A stretch of 64,000 nt of DNA from Urechis unicinctus (taxonomy: Eukaryota > Annelida > Polychaeta > Xenopneusta > Urechidae), in assembly GCA_034190875.2 (NCBI GenBank), contig CM067350.1:26091050-26155049 (forward strand), given 5' to 3'. Position numbers and translations under genes: made by a program. This document shows positions 1 to 11,020 of the stretch, in pieces. The notes beneath the pieces were generated by a model. The model made no database searches. It had not been told where the DNA came from and worked only from the letters and a program-made list of their open reading frames with translations. Numbering within the stretch: position 1 is the stretch's first letter; every line of letters starts with the position of its first letter.

Positions 1-97
1 AATACCTTTACATATAAGTTCGTAAATGCTGGATCATATATGTGGTAAATAATTACAAATTTAAATTTTGCATAAAATTCAACTTTGGTACTCTCAC

Positions 98-193
98 CAA
101 ATCTGATTTGATGGACATCTCGTCATGAAGTAGAGCTACCCATCTCTCATTTACGACCAAGTTTGTGGCCCTGTCTTTGAGTTCTGCTATGAC
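98..193 (-). CDS. Exon of P-element-like THAP transposase (first catalytic Asp region)
   Basis: The minus strand reads 32 codons in one frame between an acceptor (ctag, next to 194) and a donor (gtgagag, from 97 down). The end of the exon reads LLHDEMSIKSDLV. A DEM(S/K)I-type motif marks the start of the RNase H-like catalytic core in P-element and THAP9-type transposases, and its Asp is the first catalytic residue. The phase continues that of the exon at 314-570 (CAACCTGAG, then GTCATAGCA). The rest of the catalytic domain must lie left of the window. Splice sites are read by eye; family assignment is from motif memory. Confidence 0.6.
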
Positions 194-313
194 CTAGAGC
201 AATGAAGTGTGTTATGTTAAAAAAATCTTAATCAGTTATTGGGTAAATAGCACTCAATACATACATGATGATTTTGTTTTTAAGATAAGTTACCTAAACA
301 ATAGTTAACAGAC

Positions 314-570
314 CTCAGGTTGAAATTCTTGTTTTGGATTAATGGCGTTGGAATAGTCCCTCATTGTGGCTTCACGAGGGAGCTGAATAACACCAGTTTC
401 CTTCAAGGATCGGTAGGTGTGAGGACTTTGGCAATGCAGGAGCACCGCCAGGCGGATCATCATGGGCTTCCACCTATGTCCTGAGGCATTCCTACTAAAA
501 TTCTTCTTCTGCTCTGCCCAGGAAAGCTTAACTAGTGGCCTCGATAGATCTTCTGCTTCCATGATATAAG
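314..570 (-). CDS. Exon of P-element-like transposase, helix-rich N-terminal region
   Basis: The translation contains GHRWKPMMIRLAVLLHCQSP followed by a segment with LPREATMRDYSNAI and FQPEV. The pattern RW-P-MIR, then a run of helix, then LPS-x-TLRDY is typical of the region between the coiled coil and the catalytic domain in THAP9/P-element transposases. The donor is gag|gtctg (exon edge 314). The acceptor ctag at 571 is my best choice but not certain. It joins in phase to the exon at 98-193. Confidence 0.6.
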
Positions 571-614
571 CTAGGGATGAGTGCATGATCTCGGATATTT
601 CAACTGATTATTAC

Positions 615-669
615 CTGTCTTTCTAGTTGTTGATTCCTTTTCCTCTGTTCTTTTAAGGCTTTGGATATC
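615..669 (-). CDS. Short coiled-coil exon of the same transposase gene
   Basis: The minus strand between a tag acceptor (670) and a gtaat donor (614) reads ISKALKEQRKRNQQLERQ in one frame. This is a charged helix like the coiled coil that follows the THAP domain in P-type transposases. The exon is very short and its exact edges are tentative. Confidence 0.4.
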
Positions 670-858
670 CTACCTTTACAAACTGATGCTAAGGGAGCTT
701 TTCTCGGAAGACCTTTCCTACCTGTCTGTTCTCTTCTATTTTTTCTTCCTCAACAGATTGTACCTGACCCGACAGCACAACTTACAAACACCACCTACAC
801 AAAGACATTCTCGACTTCTTACTATGCTGATGGATTTCCCTGTACCTTCATACTTTAC

Positions 859-1051
859 CTCACGATAATGATCCCTACCAATCCATTCTGCTACATCTTG
901 CACCCCATGATCAATCACACCGTGGCATGGCTCCAATTCCATGATGATGTCAAGGGCTACCCGAATCCCTTTGGAAACTGGTGGACTGCAACCTGTGCGG
1001 ACGCCTTGGAGCCATACTTCAGTCTTTAATTCTGAATTCATCTTCAGACAC
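859..1051 (-). CDS. Possible exon of the transposase gene, content unrecognised
   Basis: An open minus-strand frame contains TEVWLQGVRTGCSPPVSKG and then a run rich in I, V and acidic residues. The donor gag|gtaaag (exon edge 859) is good, and an acceptor tgtag lies beside 1051. If the exon starts at that acceptor in the phase left by exon 1182-1313, a stop appears after ten codons. Either the true acceptor is further inside or the copy is broken. Confidence 0.35.
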
Positions 1052-1181
1052 CTACATGATAATAATTCTTTATGATGTAGCTTAAACAAATATATACTTA
1101 TATCAAATAATTTATCCATATATCAATGAATGATGCATTTAGTAATAATAGTCTATTAGACAACTGTCTGTAAACCAGTAC

Positions 1182-1313
1182 CTTGAGATCTTTAATTTTC
1201 ACAATCACCAAATCGTCTCCCGCCACCACACACCATCCCTTGGCATTCTTGGCATCTCTTGCAAGGATATCCATGGTAATGGTTTCTGTTTTATCCTTGA
1301 AAAGTCTCACCAT
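1182..1313 (-). CDS. Exon of the THAP transposase-like gene
   Basis: Exactly 44 codons in phase 0 lie between acceptor tttttccaag (next to 1314) and donor aag|gtactg (exon edge 1182). The reading is MVRLFKDKTETITMDILARD and onward to IVKIKDLK. I do not recognise a domain. Clean splice sites and matching phase with the exon at 1469-1569 support it as coding. Confidence 0.45.
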
Positions 1314-1468
1314 CTTGGAAAAACCACATAGTGAAACAACATAATGCAAGCAGAATAATCACAGTCAGAAAGGTGAAGAGAAAGCTTCGTCAAATTGATA
1401 TCTGAATAGCCTTGTAAAAAGTAGCCCAACTTGCAATAAACATGTGTAATTAACACTGGAAGACTCAC

Positions 1469-1569
1469 TGGTTCCTTTCTACATGGCAATTTGGGTGTCT
1501 TTATACATTTTCCAGGCATAAACAAAGAGGGCAAGCTGCCCTCTACCAAAGTCCGTTTCCCAGTGTGCT
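1469..1569 (-). CDS. Second exon of THAP gene, with the proline box
   Basis: The exon lies between acceptor cgtttcag and a strong donor gtgagt. It reads HTGKRTLVEGSLPSLF followed by a basic, proline-rich stretch. In THAP domains the C-terminal AVPTIF-type box (here SLPSLF) packs on the fold, and it follows about where expected after the C2CH part. The C left by exon 1632-1863 plus the AG of this exon make one codon, so the join is in phase. Confidence 0.55.
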
Positions 1570-1631
1570 CTGAAACGAAAATCTCGGAAGAATAAATACC
1601 TGAAACAATTTTCTTACATGTCATTATTTAC

Positions 1632-1863
1632 GTTTTCTTGAAAATGAATGATGATAAAAATCACCAGAAACATATAAGCATGAAGCATCAAAATGCCGGG
1701 AACAGATCTTAGCATTCACTTTGTTGAATGATTTATCACATCTGTTTATTCGGGTGATCTTTTCTTTCTCCCACTTAATATTAAGTGGCCTATGAACTGC
1801 ATGGAACGACAATCCCCTACACTTCTCTGAGGAAGCACTGCATCCCACAATAGTACACGACAT
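1632..1863 (-). CDS. First exon: THAP zinc-finger domain of a P-element-like transposase
   Basis: The start codon is at 1863-1861. The protein begins MSCTIVGC, then KWEKEKITRI and the ICSRHF signature, giving the C-X4-C ... C-X2-H layout of a THAP (C2CH) DNA-binding domain. In DNA transposons the THAP domain binds the element ends. The donor gtaaat sits just past the basic SRK stretch. The exon order (THAP, proline box, coiled coil, HTH-like, DEM motif) follows known P-type transposases. This could be an old transposon copy or a domesticated gene. No stop or frameshift is seen in the exons I am sure of. Confidence 0.7.
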
Positions 1864-2659
1864 CTTCTGCAAATAGAATCAAATAATGATTTCAATTTAT
1901 GATATGGGTAGGGTAATGCAGCTCTAGGTGGGTGGGAAGCATCACTGATTTAGAATGCAGTTACTAAATATGATCCTTCAAAATTTGCAATCTCTGACCA
2001 CGATTATAAATGAAATATTAAATCCTATGTTTACGCCATGCTGGACAGAGCCCTACAAACATTGACTCGAGTCCCTTAATTTATTGCTGGAAACGCCCCC
2101 TTCATGGAATGTATCGATATGATTTCTTTTTAAATAAATATGTTTTAAATGCTTTTGGTGGCAAAATAATTAAAATGTGAAACTAGAAATTACTCACCAG
2201 TGTTTTGAAAGACCAAGATGAATACAGACCTCTAAAAAACGACGATACAAAAATGTAAACAACGAGCAGACGACCTTGTCCTTGTCAGATCATAGCAACC
2301 AAGACGCCGGAAGTAATGAACATTAACTCGCGCCAAAGTCTCGTCGCCATAACAAAACCGCGAGAAAGCACGAGCTATTCATCCGTCTACTATCATCTAT
2401 GGGTAGACTAACAACACCCTGTCCGAAGCGTTTGCGAAGAATTCCCCGCTTCGTTTTTACGAAAACAGCTTGCGGCGTGAATAATTTAAATATCCCGATA
2501 AAAATTGGTGCGTCATAAATAACGAACGGCTGTTTATGTTTTGATTCTTTCTTTATGGATGCGGTTAAGACGGCCAGCTCAGCTTGCCGTCTCAAAAACC
2601 TGAGTTTGCGGACTTAAATTTCTTTATGGATACGGCCCCAGGCCATTTTGCTTCGTCCA
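1864..2659. other. No gene recognised; 5' flank of the THAP gene
   Basis: This stretch holds the 5' region of the minus-strand THAP gene and AT-rich sequence. A 90-codon open frame on the minus strand (2323-2595) has no recognisable domain. The phrase ttctttatggat followed by a CGG-containing tail occurs twice, near 2550 and 2621, about 70 bases apart, and may frame a very short insertion. Confidence 0.3.
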
Positions 2660-2767
2660 GTCGCTAGGGGGCGTACCGTGTGACGTCATCTCGGCTAAAC
2701 ACAGCTGCTTACAAGCGTTGAGGAATCTCGCTGACACATTTTATCCTTTACAATCGTTTTTTATAAT
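2660..2767 (+). promoter_or_regulatory. Upstream region of P2X7-like gene with a perfect CRE palindrome
   Basis: TGACGTCA at 2681-2688 is the full CRE/ATF palindrome. The 22 bases from 2680 (GTGACGT, then ATCTCGGCTAAACA) recur in inverted orientation at about 18530-18551, upstream of the minus-strand gene, with one mismatch. They could be a shared promoter element or the inner part of terminal inverted repeats. The start codon at 2768 follows an AT-rich stretch (tttttataat). Confidence 0.4.
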
Positions 2768-2799
2768 ATGTCGTCATCCGATGAAGACTGTGAGACGCC
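2768..2799 (+). pseudogene. First part of P2X7-like domain gene, split by an insertion
   Basis: The ATG at 2768 opens MSSSDEDCETP, a serine/acidic N terminus. The frame is cut after GAGACGCC, and what follows is the TIR of the 11.7 kb element. On the far side, from 14531, GACGCC is repeated and the sequence goes on in the same frame as LNEVSKLTAMGFQYEP. The two pieces therefore look like one gene interrupted by transposition. See 14531-15188 for the domain evidence. Confidence 0.55.
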
Positions 2800-2838
2800 T
2801 GTGGTAACGCTATCTTGTCCACGCCGCTAACTTGTCCA
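2800..2838 (+). repeat. Left terminal inverted repeat of the 11.7 kb element
   Basis: It begins TGTGGTAACGCTATC and contains the two TTGTCCA motifs. Its mirror is 14492-14530. The only differences are two bases close to the tip (TGTGG against TGCCG). Confidence 0.65.
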
Positions 2839-3199
2839 ACCGCATATAGCGGTGGGTAATATTTCTGTGATACACGCTTTATTGACACGACTTTCTTTGG
2901 TCGTGCGATTTAGTTTATTTGTTCCATTAGATGAGTTTGGAAAATTTTAGTTCGCTGGTCTCTTCCATTCCATGATTGTATTTAACCTGCTGCAGTATGG
3001 TAATTATGGAAGACTGCCTTGTTATTTTGTGTTCGTTTGTTTATTTTGATTTATAACTACTTCTGTTATTTGTATTCCCGTATTTCGTGGTCTTGAACGA
3101 TAATATAAAGGCTTCGTCGCTTAGTTCTCATTTATGTCAATATATGTTGCATCTTTGTGTTATTTTGAGTCAAGGCAGGATAATTATAAGGCATTATAC

Positions 3200-4474
3200 G
3201 GTTATTCAGTCAGCCTTTAATTCAAATGCCGTTGAAGATATAAATATACTGTTTTGGTACACACTTCTGTGTAGGCTGGACCTACAATCGGCCCCTAAGA
3301 TCTGCAGTAGGGGCCAACACCATGCCACCTGGCCTTTTATATGGCTTCCTTGCCGCCACCGAAGGGGTTCGTACATCTGCTCTGCGACCTTGAGGGGTAC
3401 GGCCTCGGGGGAGCAACCTGAAGCGTTCAATTCCTCCTCCATGCCGGACAACTCCACCAGCATGTCCTCCTCTGATTAGGCTGGCACGTCATGTATGGAG
3501 GTAAGGCCCACCTCAAGGATTCTTGGACCACAGATTCCCTCATTCACTTCCACCCGAGTAAGTTCGGGTAAATCCATCCTCAGCTGCTGTTTTCTTATCC
3601 TTCCCCACGTTTCACACGGGCTCACTCAGCCAGGATCCGCTATAGAGCTGTAGGGAATCAGCCCTCTCCGCGCAAACCTAAACCACTAAGAGTTTTTCCC
3701 TTCCTTGGCGATCCCCACTTGGTGAATGATGGCCTCCACAATTGGAGCACCGGTGGTCCCCTTATTATGATCAGTCCATCCACTAGGGCCCTAGCCAGCA
3801 CTAGGTTGGACTGGTGACCCCTGCCATCATGATCTCTGCTGCAGATTGTGCCATTGTTACGCACTGCAAACATATTATAGACACCACACATTACACTCAC
3901 ATATATCACATGAGGATACCACTGGTTTATCACTGCCCCAACGTTCCGCCTACCGAGGGGAATCTATGGAACACTTTGGTTTGCAGGGTCTGCTACAGAA
4001 CTTGTCTATGATGAGTATGTCAGTTGTGGTAACATAAGCGCATGTACTGTGATACCACTCCTGGCAGAAGTCACTCATGATCATAACACTACCCTGCTAG
4101 GGTTAACGGTATATGCAGTACAGCTTATCGTCGGCACCTACATTGTCTTCCGTGTTCTCGCCTTTATTCCGAAACCATACTCTTACCCATTGCGGTAGGC
4201 TACGGTCCCGTCATGGTTTACAACGATTTTGGGATTCACCAATGAAACAACGCACTGCGTCCATAAGGGTCCTATTGTATCTCTCAACTTGTCGATTTGC
4301 AGACAACAGGGATGTTGTACGCGTCTTATGGATGTGGAGAGCATCACACATTGCCGTCAATAACTTCGACTCTGGTCTGTAAAGAGCTGAAATGGGCAAG
4401 CAAACCTGGAAAATAATTGGTCCACTGCTTCTCTTGTGGTTACCTCTGCAGTTTGTGGTGGTAGAGGTATACAC
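3200..4474 (-). pseudogene. Gypsy integrase remnant
   Basis: Minus-strand 4211-4474 contains QVERYNRTLMDAVRCFI, the stretch around the third catalytic acidic residue of a Gypsy/Ty3 integrase (NGQVERxNRTL pattern). The residues before it are scrambled by frameshifts. It lies downstream, in minus orientation, of the RT and RNase H remnants at 6619-7164 and 5855-6190, so all three are one decayed pol gene. The 3' part (about 3200-4200) has minus-strand frames without clear motifs and may be the end of pol or an LTR. Confidence 0.55.
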
Positions 4475-4567
4475 TCAACCCACTTTGTGCATTGGTCTAC
4501 CATAATCAGGATGTACTCATTACCCTGCGCAGTGGACGCGCTCCATCAGGCCTCTGGCATGGTATTC

Positions 4568-4970
4568 CTGCATAACCTCCGGGGATACAATAGGCCCACT
4601 CTATCCTCCTGCATGTCGTAAGAGGCGACTTATAGGGGGCAACCTGTTGGCCGTGGGTTGCGACTCGTGTCGGTGGACAATGGGATCCAAGTGGTTGAGT
4701 GGAGCGGTCCTTTTGAGGGCCATATCTGCAACACACTACTCTTGTCCGGATTTCGCCTAGACGAGAGGCTGGAATGGCCTGGTTCAGTCAATCGACTGGT
4801 GGTGACTTGCCCTAGGAAAATCGTTTCTATTTTTATCTTTTCCATCTCCATTAACATTAATCCTAGAAGGCGGCTGCTACATCAGGTCAATCTTATCTAT
4901 TAACCGTTCTTGGCACCATGAATGTTGGTGTGCCGTTAAACCCTATACATACCTTACCTTATACTCAAAA
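4568..4970 (+). repeat. SINE-like interspersed repeat, copy 1
   Basis: The head includes CTCCTGCATGTCGTAAGAGG and continues through GGGTTGCGACTCGTGTC. The 3' end holds AGAAGGCGGCTGC and TTGGTGTGCCGTTAAACCC. The same head and tail occur at 45541-45868, and the tail and part of the head at 5476-5650, all in the same orientation. The compact size, conserved 3' end and absence of coding suggest a SINE. This copy carries extra sequence in the middle (about 4720-4840). Confidence 0.6.
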
Positions 4971-5475
4971 ACCAGTGCTCGCATGTTACTGGGCACAACC
5001 AGGTGATTCTCCTGTAAATCTTTCTTCTGCTTATAGTTAATTCCATCATTGAAATGCATCAGCTGTTTATTCATCTAGTACGACTTTGATGACTCAAAAA
5101 ACAGGCTCCTTGTTTCGCCCATATATGTGCAGTGGAGAATCCCCAGCACGATGGATTCTGTAATCCCAGAGGATCCGCATCAGTAACAACCTATTACTAT
5201 CACTGTTCCCTATCGAGTAACAGCAATGGGCGATGGGTCGTGGACGAGTTAGATATTCAGCCCCCCAGGATCCCACACTAGCCGTGGCTCCTCTCCTGTC
5301 TCGCCAACCGCTATCCCATCCTTCCCATGTCCTCGTACACAGGTTTGGGGCTGGAACATTGAGCATATTAATGACCTGTTCCCCAACCTCCCCTTCCGGT
5401 TCCCTCCGTAAACTGCCTTCATTGATTTTGTCCGTGGCCTTTCCGTGCGCTACCTCTTCCCTGCTGCACCCCTCG
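4971..5475. other. Decayed Gypsy interior, nothing else seen
   Basis: No intact frame and no recognisable motif. By position it lies between the integrase and RNase H remnants of the minus-strand Gypsy copy. Confidence 0.3.
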
Positions 5476-5650
5476 TAGGTCCGGGGTAGAAAAGGACCCC
5501 TGTATCCTTCTGTTTTCCATCTTTTTTCAATTTATCCTAGAAGGCGGCTGCTTAATCAGGTCAAACTTATCTATTGACCTTTCTAGGCGCCATATAACTC
5601 ATTAGTGTTGGTGTGCCGTTAAACCCGAAACTCATTCACTCACTCATACT
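5476..5650 (+). repeat. SINE-like repeat, internally deleted copy
   Basis: A short head piece (GGTCCGGGGTAGAA) is followed at once by the conserved 3' part (AGAAGGCGGCTGC ... GTGTGCCGTTAAACCC) and a tail with CACTCACTCA near 5636-5646. Compared with copies 1 and 3 the middle is missing. Confidence 0.55.
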
Positions 5651-5854
5651 TCACTGCTGTCCGTATTGCCCTGAGCTTCATCTACCGTCTACTCAGTACC
5701 CCAGCAGCTCACTGCAAGCCAGAGTTGTCAGAGGCGCTGCCCCATTCAAATCGTGGACAACACTTCACCAGCGCTCCTCGATACGTTAACAGTATGAACA
5801 TATTTCGCAAGGCAGATCACACAATTTGGCTCCAACTGTATATTCATGGCAACC

Positions 5855-6190
5855 TTATTGTTCTCGGGGCCTCCTAGATAAAGCATCCGCATTGCCATGT
5901 TTCCCGTCAGCCAAGTGTTTGAGGATCATAGTGTACTGTGACAATTCTTCCATCCACCTTGCCAGCTTCCCCTGTGGCTCTTTAAACTTCAATAGCCAAA
6001 TCAAACTTGCATGATCTGTGCGTATGGTGAACGGTTGTCCTTGCAGGTACGGTCTAAACTGCCGTGTGAACCTCACCACAGCCAGTACATTCAACCTTGT
6101 GGTACAATACCTGCATTGCTCTTTGGTTAGAGCGTAGCTCCCATATATATATAAGCTACAACCCTCTCTTCCTCGTTCTGCAACTGGCAC
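5855..6190 (-). pseudogene. Gypsy RNase H remnant
   Basis: The minus strand reads TIRTDHASLIWLLKFKEPQG and then ADALSRRPREQ. The TDH-x-SL and GN-ADALSRR motifs mark the RNase H domain of Gypsy/Ty3 polyproteins. The frame is broken on both sides. It belongs with the RT remnant at 6619-7164. Confidence 0.7.
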
Positions 6191-6618
6191 AGCTCAGCTC
6201 TTATAGCCATATTATATGCATATGTGTCCAGTATGAAGTCAATCGTCCTATTGGGTAATGTGGGGAAGGGCAGTGTGGTTAGTGTATCTTTCAGTGCTAT
6301 AAATTGTTCCAGTGCTAATCCTTCTTACCTATCACCTGGTACAGTGGTAGATAGGCGAATTCCTTGATGAAGGCTCTGTACTTATTGGCTAAACCCAAGA
6401 GCTAAACCCATATCCTTAGGCCCCTTGTGTTCCGGCCATTCCCTGACCACTTGGGTGTCATGTTGTGACATTTTCACTTTCTGGTAAAACACACTTTATT
6501 TGTTTTAATTTCAAACCCTACTTCCTGAACCGGGCCTCTCTTAAGTTTTGCATGTGATCATCACAACAAGACCCTAGGACAAGGATATCACCAAGGAACG
6601 CTAGAACGGTGTTGTAAT

Positions 6619-7164
6619 TTAACCCCGTAAAATTAGGTCCACTACCCTAGCAAACATAGCGGGTGCATTACACAACCCAAACCCTACTATAGCATGTTCA
6701 AATAGGCCATATGTGGTGGCAAATGCATTTTTCCTCCTGTCTTCTGGCTCTATTTTTACAAGCCGATACGCGGAATTGGCATCCAGTCTGGTGAAGCAGA
6801 TTTTACCTGCTAAGGTGTCCAGGCACTCATCTAAGAGTGGAAGGGAAAACTCATCCTTGTTGGTGACATTATTCAGTACCACGTAATCCAAGAAGCAGCG
6901 CACGGATCCACCCCTCCGCCATATGAGAACAGGTGCAGAGGCCCATTCTGAGGTAAATTCTTGAATGACTCCGGCCTCCAGTATGTCCCTAACGTGGACC
7001 TCTTCTTCACTAGTGAAATATTCTAGAGTTTTTTTCATCCTTCGCTTGATTGGCCTGGTATTCCCAATGTCATAATCGTCGCTGGCAAACGCATCCTCGT
7101 AATCCACCAACAACGTGTAATTTAGAGGCTTCAACCATATTGTGTAGGTGTTCAGGTACCTCAC
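6619..7164 (-). pseudogene. Gypsy reverse transcriptase N-terminal half
   Basis: About 180 residues on the minus strand contain ILEAGVIQEFTSEWASAPVL, CFLDYVVLNNVTNKDEFSLP, CFTRLDANSAYRLVKIEPED and FGLCNAPAMF. These are motifs 1 to 4 of a Gypsy/Ty3 RT. In the third, LDANSAY stands where LDLxSGY is usual. The YxDD region is lost in the broken stretch before the RNase H remnant. Confidence 0.75.
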
Positions 7165-7266
7165 AGTCCACTTTTATCCATGAACTACATGCATAAACCC
7201 TAATTGATGATGCGAGGGCGTAGTCTATCCTACACCAACTCGGGACTTGGTCGCAGCTCTCCCCTC

Positions 7267-8925
7267 TTACCAGTCCAGCATTAAGGTCCTCGTCTCCCCT
7301 GTGTCACTGAGGCCAACATCCCGTCGCAAAGTGTCGTTGAATGTGGCTGGCCGCCGTCCCCTTCTGCTAGTTCCCTGATTTGGCTCCCACAAGATGGTGT
7401 GATGGGGTGCCAGCTCCGGGTGTCGAATGCAGTGGCCTGCGAGACCCATCCTCCTCTCATTGAGTGAACCGCACTCCATGCCAGAGCCCTCCTGACCTTC
7501 ATCTCCTTCTCTGTTGAGGCGATGTAGGCCCCAAGGTTCTTAAATGCTCCACCACCTCTAGCACTGCTCCATCGCCAGTGACGACAGTCGTTCAACGTTG
7601 AAGGCAAGCACTCTTTTTGGCATTGAGATGAAGGCCGATCTTCTTGCACTCTGATTCCACTGCTAGCAACAGCACCTGTGCTTTTTCTGCTGTGTCAGAT
7701 ATGAGGCCAATATCGTCAGCATAGTCAAGGTCAGTCACCATGACTGGTCCGACCCGCCGGCTTTTCCTGGGGGTGAGTGTGAAGCCCAGTTGTTCCTCCT
7801 TGCCGTCAATTGCCTGCCTCAATACATAGTCAAAGGCTGGAACAAATAGAAAGGGGGCCAGTGTGTTGCCCTGGAGTACTCTTGCTTGTATATCGAAATA
7901 CGGGGTCTCACCATCTGGCGAGAGCACCTTTGCTATATTATATTTCCTTGCGGAAATCGATTAAGGTGAGCGCTGCTGGTAGTCTTCCCTCCTTCACTCC
8001 TTCCAGTATTCTCCTGAGCGAAATTATCTGTGCACTTCTGCCGAAAGCCATTCTGCAAAGTTCTGAGCAGAGGATCTAGAACAGGTCTTGAAGAGTTATA
8101 GGTCTTGAAGAGAAGAGGACTTAGGCTAATGCCTCTATAGTTGTCCGTCTTGGTGAGTTCACCGGACTTGGGGATCGGAACAATATTCAGGGTGCTCCAG
8201 GGTGCTGGTAGTGCTCCAGTAGCATATGCTCTTTTTATGAAGCTGAGAGCGATATCATCCACCTGGACAAACTTCAGGACTTCTGGGGTCACTCCATCTT
8301 CACCACAGCTCTTACCACACTTGATGCTGCGCTTCAGGTATTCTTCCATGGAGATTGGACCGTCTGGTATGGGAAGTTCTTGGAAGACCTGGGAGATAGG
8401 CTCATCTTCATTGTCTACCTCCGGTGGACTGCCAAGCAGCTTCTCAGAGTGTGATTGCCACACAGCCACTCTCTCCCTATCATTCCGCCCCTTGATCTTG
8501 GACGATTGAGCTGGTTTTCTCCCTGATACCTCGTTTATGAGTCTCCAGCTTTGTCCGTGCCTGAGGTTCATATGTGCCTCCTCTACGCCTTTGATCTTCT
8601 GGGTCAGTTCCTGCTGTTGTATTTCTGCATAAATATGGTACAGCTCTTCTTTCCTCAGCTTGTAGGCCTCTCTCCGCTCCTCTACCTTGCGATTTGCCAG
8701 GTAACTCTTGTACGAGGTCCTCATCTCCTCCCTTGCCTTCACGACCCTAGGGTCCAAACACTGCTCCTACTGTCGTACCCTGGGGACTTGTGTCAGACAT
8801 GCCTCCGCAGCTGCTTGGTTGACCTCGTCCTCTTGCAGTATTTGGAACCTGTTTCTGATCTCCAGGACATACTGCTGCTGCAGCTTAGGGACCGTCGCCA
8901 GCTGGCTCCATTGGTAGTTTACCTT
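7267..8925 (-). pseudogene. RTE-like LINE, reverse transcriptase pseudogene
   Basis: The minus strand from 8925 down reads a linker with ILQEDEVNQAAAEACL, then (8757-7933) motifs SWRLINEVSGRK, GKSCGEDGVTPEVLK and NYRGISLSPLLFKTY. The frame ends soon after IDFRK of RT motif A. It resumes at 7927 as SPDGETPYFDIQ, VLQGNTLAPFLF and LDYADDIGLISD (YADD box). The C terminus (7267-7479) has GHCIRHPEL, ILWEPNQG and RRGRRPATF, typical of this LINE group. An in-frame stop lies just above 8757, and the second half of motif A is deleted. The order and phrases fit RTE-like, APE-type LINEs; the endonuclease is missing. Clade assignment is tentative. Confidence 0.75.
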
Positions 8926-11020
8926 CTTTACCCTAAACTCACCCACTCACTCACTCCGGTTTGCTTTTCTTCATAGTTCGAGGGGCTGGCTGAGAGGCAC
9001 CTGCAGGGGAACATTAACTGGCTTCCAAACCTGAATAGGGGGCGATTTTTTGTGGTTTAATGCATTGAAAGCCTTCCGGTAAGCTATCCCCCTTTCCCTC
9101 GGGTCCTTGATGCCACTTGCTCGGGGCAAAAAGATGAACACCATAAGGAGAAAATAGCCCCCTTACCCTGGGCTCCTCACGCTAACTGACCTTTCCCCTA
9201 CATCTACCTATTTCCTTAGGGCAGGAGTCGCCTTGGGTTAGTTCGCTGCCCCCTGCGCCAACCCGACAACAAATCCCCGACCGTAAAGAAAACCTGTTTC
9301 CGAGTGGTTCGCGGAGTTTCTGGAGTTGAATTCCTTGACGGTGACGGTTTTAACCGGTTTTCGATTTCAGTACGTATTCCGAATTACTACAGATGATTGG
9401 ATATAAGGCTTTGAGTGAGAATCACAATATTGTTTTTATCAGCGAGCACATGGCAACATATCGATCTCTCCAGCAGCTCTTTAAACGCATATACCAGTCC
9501 TAGCAAGTTGGATATCTCCCACGTTAATTTGGGGATCGCTCTGTGTCTGTTTTTATAATGTTCCTAAATTAAAATGTGTTTTGTGTTACTACACTATATA
9601 TGCTTCATCAAATGATATAAGGCTGGGATATGGCGGCGGCCCATTCTGAAATCATGAAAATGGATACTCATGTAAAATATTACTGGACGCCACATGGTCG
9701 GCACCTAGTTGCTTTCCTTATATGTTGATTGTGTTTGGTCCACCATCACTTTAGTCAGGGTGCATTGCATGCTAACAACAAGACCTCAAATGAAATCGTT
9801 GTGTTACTCACACTGACTGTTAAAACTTCAGACCTTTCTGATAACGAAAATGCCTCATTTGCATTCAATGTAATGCCCTGTTTAACATCAGCTACACAAG
9901 GGAATTATGGCACCCAGCAGTACAACGGAGAACGGGAAACACTCTGGTTTGACATTAAACTGCCGATGATTGTAGAATAGTAAACATCATCTCGTATTTT
10001 GGAATATTTAAAATTGTAATTGCAGTGACCAGCATGTAGTACAACATCGTCTAATAAATAAATATTCAACGTTTTGCGATCAGCATGTGTTAGCATGGAT
10101 AATTTGTTGTTGCATTGCTAAATTCGTACGGATCGAGGCACCTGCAATTCCTGCACGACTATCCAAGGACTATGGAGGTTAATGCGATGGTGTTCTTTTC
10201 AAAAGAGTTGCTAATCAATAACCTTTTGGAGTTTACATAAGACTGCAAATCAGCTCTCTGGATTCTATTGTTATGTATATTACCTTGCATTAGTTCGATG
10301 TAAGACATTAGACAATTCTTATTGTCTTAGGAATTCTCGTCTCTATCTGATAGATAAGTGGACATTTACCTGACGCGAAAACAAAGGTGGGCCTCTTTCT
10401 TGGCTGATCTCGATTCTTATTGAATATGTTTGCATCGTTTATCATTTATCGTATCGAGAAAGTATCTAGATAAATATAGAAAAGTGTTCATTGCTTCTTT
10501 CAAGGTCGGTTACATCAATATATTCCTCTCTCCGACTGACGATGAGCCGATCCCTACAGCGAGCTGTTGAGGAACATCAATGGTAGGTTATGAGCTGCTT
10601 CTATGTCGAGAATAACACGATCATCCAATGCCTCATTTCTTTGAGACAGACCTCTTAAACTGGTTTATAAATCGCCGGGCTCGATTGGTTTTTCTGTGTG
10701 TGTAGAGTATTCGTCGGCCACTACTAAGTGGTCTTGAACGAGGCAGTCATTGCCACACTAATGTGCACCAAGAAAAGTTTGTGTGAAGAGGCTGATCGTC
10801 ATTGCTGTAATTGTTTATACAAGTTTATCAGTTGTCTAATGTCTTACAGTTAGATGTCACAGTGTTGAATATTTAAAAAACGCATTTTTCCCCTTCAGAT
10901 CGCTGTATACTCCCGATTTCCAGACAGTCTTTTCCTTTTTCGAAATAAAGTGGCTGCTTAATCCTATCTGTGTTGTTTTTCATCAAAGTCATTGTATCAA
11001 ATAATTGTTGTAAACGAACC
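8926..11020. other. No gene recognised; ACTC-type tail at 8928-8961
   Basis: TACCCTAAACTCACCCACTC starts near 8928 and resembles the 3' tail of the SINE-like repeat. The remaining two kilobases, within the 11.7 kb element, show no domain, no convincing exon and no repeat I can name. A plus-strand open frame at 9729-9980 has no features. Confidence 0.35.

Noticed and set aside
9280..9370. Phrase GAATTCCTTGACGG resembling structural RNA
   Set aside because: No extended match to rRNA or tRNA that I can recall, and no paired stems were found.
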